Below, one piece after another: positions 1 through 5,175 of a DNA stretch of 20,566 bases. The notes beneath the pieces are model-generated. The model was not told where the DNA came from. It did not search any database and saw only the letters and a list, made by a program, of their open reading frames with translations. Position numbers and translations under genes: made by a program. Positions within the stretch are counted from its first letter, which is position 1, and each line of letters begins with the position of its first letter. The stretch is from UBA5436 sp964346085 (GTDB lineage: Bacteria > Bacillota > Clostridia > Saccharofermentanales > DTU023): positions 1 through 20,566 of the forward strand of contig CAYFSZ010000022.1 of the NCBI GenBank assembly GCA_964346085.1, given 5' to 3'.

Positions 1-59
1 GTAACGATTGTCCCAAATATTGAAATATATCACTTTTGAATTAGAATACAAGAAAAGTT

Positions 60-90
60 AAAAGGTTTGAAACATGTTTCAAACCTTTTT
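60..90 (-). terminator. Rho-independent terminator, symmetric, after the ALDH gene
   Basis: A perfect inverted repeat (AAAAGGTTTGAAAC, a 2-base AT centre, GTTTCAAACCTTTT at 60-89) starts 9 bases beyond the stop codon of the aldehyde dehydrogenase gene. Both flanks give a T-run after the stem on the corresponding strand, so it could work in either direction. It marks the end of the minus-strand operon. Its symmetry could also serve a convergent gene lying left of the window, but bases 1-59 show no recognisable gene. Confidence 0.8.
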
Positions 91-98
91 AATATCAA

Positions 99-1481
99 TT
101 AACCTATCATTTTCATTAGAAATTTAAATTTCTTTTCAGTATACGGATGATAACGCAAAGAAATATCGCCAAACCAAGCCTTTTTGACGACAGTTTTCTT
201 ATGTGAAAAAGTTAAGAAACTGTCATATCCATGATATTGTCCCATACCACTATTCCCTATTCCACCAAATGGTGCCTTCGGACAAGAAAGATGAATTAGG
301 CAGTCATTGATACACCCTCCTCCGTATGAAACATTATTCTCATAATATTCCATTACTGCTTTATCATTTGTAAAAAGATATAACGCAAGAGGTCTAGGTC
401 GATCTTTGATAAACTCTGAAGCTTCTTTCCAATTATTCATTGAAATAATAGGCAGTATAGGTCCGAATATTTCTTCCCTCATGACCTCTGTAGAAAGGTC
501 AGGATCAATCACAATTGCAGGTTCAATTTGCAATGTTTCATGATGTAATTTTCCTCCCTGTAATGCAGGAGTTTCCGATAATATCCCCGCTAATCGTTCA
601 AAATGTTTTTGATTGATAATTTTAGGAAAGTTTTGTTTAAAATAGACTTCATTACTTGTTATCTCAGAAAACTCTTTAATTAAATAGTTGATGAATTCGT
701 CTTTAACCGTTTCTTCGACAATCACATAATCGGGAGCTACACAAGTTTGCCCTGCATTAACAAACTTAGCAAAAGCAATACGTTTTGCAACGTGCTTCAT
801 ATCGCAAGTTGCATCAATCACACAAGGTGATTTACCACCAAGTTCTAGAGTAAAAGGAGTTAAATGCTTTGCTGCTTTTTCCATCACCATGTGCCCAACA
901 AAAGGACTTCCGGTAAAGAAAATGTAGTCGAATTTTTCCTCTAACAATGCATTATTCTCTTCTCTGCCTCCTATAATAACTTCACAAAGACCTTTTGGAA
1001 AAGCCTCTTGACAGATCTTTTGTATGACAGAAGCTGTCTCTGCAGCATAAGCTGATGGTTTAACAACAACCGTATTACCTGCAGCAATTGCACCAACTAT
1101 CGGAGATAATGTTAGAAGAATTGGATAATTCCATGGAGACATAACCAATACGGTACCAAAAGGATTGAAATTAATTTTTAATGATCCAGGTTGTTGTGTT
1201 AATCCAGCAATCATCTTTTTGGGTTTCATCCATTTTCTTAGGCGTTTCTTAATAAATTTAATTTCATCAAGAACTAATCCTATTTCGCACATATAACTTT
1301 CAAATGCAGATTTGTTCAAATCAACTTTCAAAGCTTTTTCAATTGCAGGTTGAAACTTTAGGATTGTTTTTTCTATATTTTCTAATTGCTCAATACGAAA
1401 TTTGTAAGAACTTGTACGATTTTCTCTAAAAAACTTTCTTGTCAGTTCGACTGCATCATGTATGATTTTGTTCTGCTCCAT
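99..1481 (-). CDS. Aldehyde dehydrogenase, class 3 (ALDH3-like) NAD(P)-dependent
   Basis: This 460-residue protein is a complete aldehyde dehydrogenase that should oxidise an aldehyde to a carboxylate with NAD(P)+. Visible family motifs are PWNYP (116-120, oxyanion Asn118), KPS (141-143, cofactor-binding Lys), FTGS (189-192), the general base Glu213 in ELGGKSP, the nucleophile Cys247 in NAGQTCVAPDY, EEIFGP (336-341) and APFGGIGNSGMG (403-414). The length and the C-terminal extension ending in a basic, hydrophobic tail fit the ALDH3 group (fatty or aromatic aldehydes, coniferyl-aldehyde-type) rather than the ~480-500-residue ALDH1/2 group. The start is supported by an AGAGGGA ribosome site overlapping the stop of the upstream tetR gene 10 bases away, so the two are co-transcribed and probably coupled. 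It is the last gene of the operon. The substrate is not deducible; the SCP2-like neighbours suggest a hydrophobic aldehyde (inference). Confidence 0.93.
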   Translation of the reverse strand: MEQNKIIHDAVELTRKFFRENRTSSYKFRIEQLENIEKTILKFQPAIEKALKVDLNKSAFESYMCEIGLVLDEIKFIKKRLRKWMKPKKMIAGLTQQPGSLKINFNPFGTVLVMSPWNYPILLTLSPIVGAIAAGNTVVVKPSAYAAETASVIQKICQEAFPKGLCEVIIGGREENNALLEEKFDYIFFTGSPFVGHMVMEKAAKHLTPFTLELGGKSPCVIDATCDMKHVAKRIAFAKFVNAGQTCVAPDYVIVEETVKDEFINYLIKEFSEITSNEVYFKQNFPKIINQKHFERLAGILSETPALQGGKLHHETLQIEPAIVIDPDLSTEVMREEIFGPILPIISMNNWKEASEFIKDRPRPLALYLFTNDKAVMEYYENNVSYGGGCINDCLIHLSCPKAPFGGIGNSGMGQYHGYDSFLTFSHKKTVVKKAWFGDISLRYHPYTEKKFKFLMKMIG

Positions 1482-1491
1482 ATTAATCCCT

Positions 1492-2127
1492 CTATCGGCC
1501 GATAATATTCTTTAAATGCTTTGCTAGCGACACGCTCAAATCATCAGGATTCTCTAGCGCTTCTGCCCCCAAATATAACTTTGTTCTTTCTTTATGATAA
1601 GTTGAACTATGTGAGAATTGAAGCATTAGAACGATGTCATCAATCAAAAGACTCGTCAACGGTATATCAATACTATCTTTAATTTCACCTTTCATTATGC
1701 CTCTATGTAACATATCTTCATAAAACTTTCTAAATTCTAATTCTAAACCTCCAGCATAAGCTTGCGCGGTTTCACTGAACTGTTCTGTACATAATTCTAA
1801 ATAGATTAGACATAAATCTGTATATTCTTTACTAAAATCAATCGTATCGCGAAATAATTTCTGAAAAACATCAAAGACAGTTTTGTCATAATCGAGATAT
1901 TCTTTCAATCCATTTAAAACATCTGATAATAATCCTTGACCAATTTCAATAATGGAAAGAAATAAATCCTGTTTTGAATAAAAGTAATTGTAAAGAGTTC
2001 CAACGCTAACTTCTGCCATCTCTGCAATTGTATTCACATTTGCAGAATTGAATCCTTGGGCTGCAAATTCATGAATTGCAGCCTCGATTATTCTTTTTCT
2101 CTTTTGTTTTGGACTAAGCCTGTGCAT
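1492..2127 (-). CDS. TetR/AcrR family transcriptional regulator
   Basis: The protein has about 211 residues. Its N-terminal helix-turn-helix (about 34-56) has the typical TetR pattern: TIAEMAEVSVGTLYNYF followed by SKQDLF. The remaining ~150 residues are helical and variable, as expected of the ligand-binding dimer domain; the ligand cannot be read from sequence. I choose the ATG at 2127: an AGTAGG ribosome site lies 5 bases before it. A GTG at 2133 would add two residues but falls inside that site. The start overlaps the 3' end of the SCP2-like gene by 14 bases, suggesting translational coupling, and aldehyde dehydrogenase follows after 10 bases. Being inside the operon whose promoter carries a perfect palindrome (5049-5076), it is probably an autorepressor released by the pathway substrate (inference). 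Confidence 0.93.
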   Translation of the reverse strand: MHRLSPKQKRKRIIEAAIHEFAAQGFNSANVNTIAEMAEVSVGTLYNYFYSKQDLFLSIIEIGQGLLSDVLNGLKEYLDYDKTVFDVFQKLFRDTIDFSKEYTDLCLIYLELCTEQFSETAQAYAGGLELEFRKFYEDMLHRGIMKGEIKDSIDIPLTSLLIDDIVLMLQFSHSSTYHKERTKLYLGAEALENPDDLSVSLAKHLKNIIGR

Positions 2128-2905
2128 ATTCACCTACTAACATCATATGATCACCGATGGTAGCTCCAAATTCAGGAGCACCTTCCATAATCAGTTTTTG
2201 TTCCATTGTTAATTGGAGTAAATCTCCTGTTTGCAATAATATGGCAAGGGCAGTGTCTAAATCAACAAAACGCATTGTAAAAAACGGTTGTGATCGTTTA
2301 TACATTCCCCTTGCGGCACGAGTCTTCCCTGCTTTAACACGAATATACGCTCCAATATCTGGATGAGAATCAACCTGCCAAGCATAAACTCGATCAGGAC
2401 TCGTTTTACTCCAAGCAGCAACTTTAGGATGGCCTAGTTTATTTAATTGGCTAATCCCTGAACTCAATAGATACAAGAATAATTTAACAACCAAAGCTTT
2501 TGTTTGTTCATCCTTTGGAGGCTCTTTTGCTTGTAATAAACTAGCCATCTTTAATAATAATTGAAAACTGTATACCAAAAATGGTAATTTTCTAACCCCT
2601 CTGATTTTGGGTAACTTTTTTGTTTGCCCTTTAAAAAAGGCATTAAAATGTTCTAAATTTGGAAATTGTAATTCTACATCAGGAGACTCATGTTCTTTTA
2701 AAGCGACTTCTATGTCTTCACCTTCTTGAAAATCAAGATGCGTCGCCCATTTCTCATCTCCATTTAAAACGGAGATTTGCAAAACTCCCTTTTTCCCTTT
2801 TCTTTTAGAAATCATTAAATCATCCAATGCAATGACTTTCAGCAAAGGAATAACTGAATTCAAAAAGATTTTCGTCGAATAAATGGACTCGCTAACTTGT
2901 GCCAT
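2114..2905 (-). CDS. SCP2 sterol-binding-domain-like protein, probably tandem
   Basis: This is a soluble 263-residue protein with no signal peptide. The C-terminal half (about 170-263) reads like an SCP2 lipid-carrier fold: a strand-rich part, an FTMRFVDLDTALAILLQTGD stretch, then IMEGAPEFGATIGDHMMLV, matching the SCP2 pattern of a helix closing over a hydrophobic tunnel. The N-terminal half (about 20-115) shows the same order in weaker form (SPDVELQFPNLEHFNAFFKG, then KLPKIRGVRKLPFL), so two SCP2-like units may be fused. Such domains bind sterols, fatty acyl-CoA or other lipophilic molecules; there is no catalytic motif. A GAGGTG ribosome site overlaps the end of the transketolase C gene and only 2 bases separate the two genes. 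Its N-terminus resembles the fragment encoded at 5025. The fold assignment is by pattern reading and needs a profile search. Confidence 0.62.
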   Translation of the reverse strand: MAQVSESIYSTKIFLNSVIPLLKVIALDDLMISKRKGKKGVLQISVLNGDEKWATHLDFQEGEDIEVALKEHESPDVELQFPNLEHFNAFFKGQTKKLPKIRGVRKLPFLVYSFQLLLKMASLLQAKEPPKDEQTKALVVKLFLYLLSSGISQLNKLGHPKVAAWSKTSPDRVYAWQVDSHPDIGAYIRVKAGKTRAARGMYKRSQPFFTMRFVDLDTALAILLQTGDLLQLTMEQKLIMEGAPEFGATIGDHMMLVGEYAQA

Positions 2906-2907
2906 GA

Positions 2908-3909
2908 TTACACCTCGTCATCCCAATTATCATCTTCTTCAAAATCCATACTTAATAATTCTGAAGCTGCTTTGATAATGCCATTTGTATCGATTCCATG
3001 GAAAGATAATAAATCTTCATGTAGGCCAATTGGTGAAAAGACATCCTGAATACCTAGGCGTTTAAAAGCACAAGCTTTACCGGATTCAGCCATAACTTCG
3101 GCAATCGCGCTGCCTAAGCCACCGATAACCGTACCATCTTCTACTGTGATGATTCGTCTCGTATCATGAATTGCTGAAAGCACTGCTTCTTTGTCCAAAG
3201 GTTTAACTGTATGCATATCAAGAACCCTTGCTTTTATTCCTTGAGCATCTAATTCTCTTGCTGCTTGTACTGCTTGGAAAACACATGCCCCACAAGCAAT
3301 AATCGTCATATCTGTCCCTTCGTGTAGTTGAATTGCTTTTCCTATTTCAAAATTTTCTATTGGTTCACGGTGTACAATTTGATCAAAGCCACGATTAATA
3401 CGAATATACACTGGTCCATCATATGCAACAGCTGCTTCAACTGCATGTGCGGTTTCCATTCCATCTGCAGGAACAATCACAACTAAATTTGCCATGGTTC
3501 TCATGATCGCGATATCTTCAGTTGAATGATGCGTACTACCCGCTTGACCAAAAGAAGTTCCTGCATGTGAGCCAATCATTTTGACATTGCGATTTGGATA
3601 GCAAACATCGGTATGTACTTGATCTAATGCACGACAAGAGTTGAAAATTGCGAATGTGGAAGTAAAAGGAATTAATCCACAGGATGCCATTCCGGCAGCC
3701 ATGCCTATCATATTCGCTTCAGCAATCCCAACATTATAAGAACGATCAGGATATTGGCTAATGAATGTGCCCACTTTAGTTGATTTTGCTAAATCAGCCG
3801 TTAACACAACAATTTTGTCATTTTCTTGTGCCAAATCACTTAATACTTGGCTATACACTTCTGCAGTAGATAATTTTGTTGTATCTAAACTTGTATATTT
3901 TAAAGCCAT
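2908..3909 (-). CDS. Transketolase C-terminal (pyrimidine-binding/C) subunit, split type
   Basis: These 333 residues match the second half of transketolase/DXS-type thiamine-diphosphate enzymes. Motifs are TADL (37-40), VGIAEANMIGMAAG (60-73) with Glu64, the residue that activates the cofactor aminopyrimidine, an aromatic FTSTFA pocket segment (82-87) and STHHSTEDIA (125-134). The C-terminal domain follows (LDMHTVKPLD, then VEDGTVIGGLG). The last residues form an acidic tail. It starts 1 base after the stop of the N-terminal subunit gene, with a GGAGGGA ribosome site inside that gene's end, so the two should be made together as a heterotetramer-type transketolase transferring a two-carbon ketol unit. 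Split transketolases are common in anaerobic Firmicutes and in archaea, and often serve accessory pathways rather than the core pentose phosphate pathway, so the true substrates may differ. Confidence 0.92.
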   Translation of the reverse strand: MALKYTSLDTTKLSTAEVYSQVLSDLAQENDKIVVLTADLAKSTKVGTFISQYPDRSYNVGIAEANMIGMAAGMASCGLIPFTSTFAIFNSCRALDQVHTDVCYPNRNVKMIGSHAGTSFGQAGSTHHSTEDIAIMRTMANLVVIVPADGMETAHAVEAAVAYDGPVYIRINRGFDQIVHREPIENFEIGKAIQLHEGTDMTIIACGACVFQAVQAARELDAQGIKARVLDMHTVKPLDKEAVLSAIHDTRRIITVEDGTVIGGLGSAIAEVMAESGKACAFKRLGIQDVFSPIGLHEDLLSFHGIDTNGIIKAASELLSMDFEEDDNWDDEV

Positions 3910-3910
3910 A

Positions 3911-4774
3911 TTATCCCTCCTTTATTGCATTCATTCTTGCTTCATGATAGGTTGCTAAACTGTTCATTGCTTCTTCTAATAATGGTTCATCAATGGCTCC
4001 ATAATGCCAACGATAGTCACCTTCTGCGAAGCTAACACCTTTTCCTTTTTTGGTATTCAAAATTATGCAAGTAGGTTTATCTTTTCTTGCTTTTGCAGCT
4101 TCGATTTCATCGAAAATTGCAACATGATCATGACCGTCAATTTCTATCGTTTCAAATCCAAATGCTCTCCATTTATCAGCAAATGGCTCCAATTTCATAA
4201 CATCCTCTGTATCCCCGTCAATCATTGCCATATTGCGATCTACAAAGGTAATTAGATTATTTGCATTAAAGTTTGCGGTTGCCATAGCGGCTTCCCACAC
4301 TGATCCTTCATCACATTCTCCGTCCCCTAAAAGAAGATAGGTATAAAAATCCTTATTCATTTGTTTTGCAGCTAACGCAATACCTAAAGCGATAGAAGAA
4401 CCATGCCCTAAAGAACCTGTTGAAGCATCGACACCAGGCACTTTATTCGCATCTAAGTGAATTCCCAAATTGGAACCAGTTAAATTAAATGTTTTTAAAT
4501 CTTCTTTATCGATGAATCCCAAATCTGCAAGGACCGCAACCAGGCCAATACCAGCATGTCCTTTTGACATAATAAAACGATCTCTATCTTCCCATTCAGG
4601 TTTTTTTACATCGTACTTCATCACTTTGTGATATAAAACAGTACACAAGTCCATCATGCTCAAAGAACCACCCAAATGACCACTATGAGCATTATAGACT
4701 GTTTCCACTGTTAATTTTCGCAACTCATGTGCTTTTTCTTCTAAACGAATTCTTTCATCAATTGTCAATGACAT
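3911..4774 (-). CDS. Transketolase N-terminal (diphosphate-binding) subunit, split type
   Basis: The 287-residue product is the diphosphate-binding half of a split transketolase. It shows SGHLGGSLS (31-39), SKGHA (70-74), TGSLGHG (119-125) and the thiamine-diphosphate/Mg2+ motif starting GDGECDEGSVWEA (150-162) and continuing to an Asn-rich stretch near 168-173. It lacks the pyrimidine and C-terminal domains, which are encoded by the next gene 1 base downstream. The start ATG is preceded by GGAGG at a 5-base spacing. Nine bases separate it from the stop of a truncated upstream reading frame (4784-4847), so it is internal to an operon that begins near 5085 beyond the assembly gap. In function it forms the complete enzyme with its partner; a xylulose-5-phosphate-like ketose donor is the family default, not proven here. 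Confidence 0.93.
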   Translation of the reverse strand: MSLTIDERIRLEEKAHELRKLTVETVYNAHSGHLGGSLSMMDLCTVLYHKVMKYDVKKPEWEDRDRFIMSKGHAGIGLVAVLADLGFIDKEDLKTFNLTGSNLGIHLDANKVPGVDASTGSLGHGSSIALGIALAAKQMNKDFYTYLLLGDGECDEGSVWEAAMATANFNANNLITFVDRNMAMIDGDTEDVMKLEPFADKWRAFGFETIEIDGHDHVAIFDEIEAAKARKDKPTCIILNTKKGKGVSFAEGDYRWHYGAIDEPLLEEAMNSLATYHEARMNAIKEG

Positions 4775-4783
4775 CTTTGCCTC

Positions 4784-4847
4784 CTATCTATTTTCCTTTA
4801 CAACTTTACATGCTTCTTCTGTCACATTTGCAATATAATCAATGTCT
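4784..4847 (-). CDS. C-terminal end of an unidentified gene, cut by the assembly gap
   Basis: Only the final 20 codons plus a TAG stop are present: the peptide ends DIDYIANVTEEACKVVKENR. It is the only minus-strand frame open from the gap edge; the other two close within 25 bases. The stop lies 9 bases before the transketolase N start with just the ribosome site between, the spacing expected of a genuine operon neighbour. The residues look like an amphipathic C-terminal helix and do not identify the family. Whether it is the same gene as the fragment starting at 5025 cannot be decided, because the 100-N gap has unknown real length. Confidence 0.55.
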
Positions 4848-4947
4848 NNNNNNNNNNNNNNNNNNNNNNNNNNNNNNNNNNNNNNNNNNNNNNNNNNNNN
4901 NNNNNNNNNNNNNNNNNNNNNNNNNNNNNNNNNNNNNNNNNNNNNNN
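4848..4947. other. Assembly gap (exactly 100 N)
   Basis: A run of exactly 100 unknown bases is the conventional filler for a scaffold gap of unknown size. It interrupts the operon between the fragment starting at 5025 and the frame ending at 4784. One or several genes may be missing, and the sequence right at the contig edges may be of lower quality. Confidence 0.97.
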
Positions 4948-5025
4948 ATCAATGACGCATAAATCTTCGATATTTCACAGAACAGCGTTGAGATTAATTG
5001 AAGCTAACACTATCTCTTTCGACAT
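4948..5025 (-). CDS. N-terminal fragment of first operon gene, SCP2-like candidate, in-frame TGA
   Basis: An ATG at 5025 follows an AGGAG ribosome site and a promoter/operator. The frame reads MSKEIVLASINLNAVL, then TGA (4975-4977), then NIEDLCVID up to the gap. The same frame remains protein-like after the TGA (LNAVL-x-NIEDLCVID), which suggests a single altered codon rather than a true 16-residue gene; CGA (Arg) to TGA would be one transition. The N-terminus resembles that of the SCP2-like protein encoded at 2905 (KIFLNSVIPLLKVIALDD against INLNAVL-x-NIEDLCVID), so I suspect a second SCP2-like carrier. From memory, SCP2-type proteins of Firmicutes can begin in this way, but I cannot check it. 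It is either a pseudogene, an error near the contig end or a recoded codon. Confidence 0.45.
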
Positions 5026-5048
5026 ATTTCACTCTCCTCTTCAGTAAA

Positions 5049-5076
5049 ATTATTGAGTGAGCAATCACTCAATAAT
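5049..5076. promoter_or_regulatory. Perfect palindromic operator, probable TetR-family binding site
   Basis: Two perfect 12-bp arms (ATTATTGAGTGA and TCACTCAATAAT) are separated by GCAA. The site begins 3 bases after the -10 hexamer, so it covers the transcription start and early leader. Size, symmetry and position are typical of TetR-family operators, and a TetR-type gene lies in the same operon. Binding of this protein to this site is inference. As a hairpin it has no T-run after it on the minus strand, so it is not a good terminator. Confidence 0.72.
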
Positions 5077-5079
5077 TAA

Positions 5080-5109
5080 AGTATAAAAAATTTCTTAGAA
5101 TCGAGCCAA
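5080..5109 (-). promoter_or_regulatory. Sigma-A-type promoter of the SCP2/transketolase/tetR/ALDH operon
   Basis: On the minus strand TTGGCT (5104-5109) and TATACT (5080-5085) are separated by 18 bases. The expected start point falls near 5073, inside the palindrome at 5049-5076, and the leader to the ATG at 5025 is about 50 bases. The -10 is good and the -35 moderate. The overlap with the palindrome argues for steric repression. Confidence 0.6.
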
Positions 5110-5175
5110 ATTTTTTTAAAAAAATATGAAAATAATCAATAATTGATCAGATGAATTGTTAAATTTACAAATAAA

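Noticed and set aside
4729..4962. Plus-strand frame running through the N gap
   Set aside because: It is open only because unknown bases cannot make stops; the flanking sequence fits minus-strand genes.
4975..4977. TGA read as Trp (mycoplasma-type code)
   Set aside because: All long genes are intact under the standard code and use TGG for Trp, so a general reassignment is not supported by this single codon.
5110..5125. ATTTTTTTAAAAAAAT palindrome after the YfhO-family gene, considered as terminator
   Set aside because: It has no G/C pairs, and lies upstream of the next operon's -35; it is better seen as AT-rich promoter-upstream DNA.
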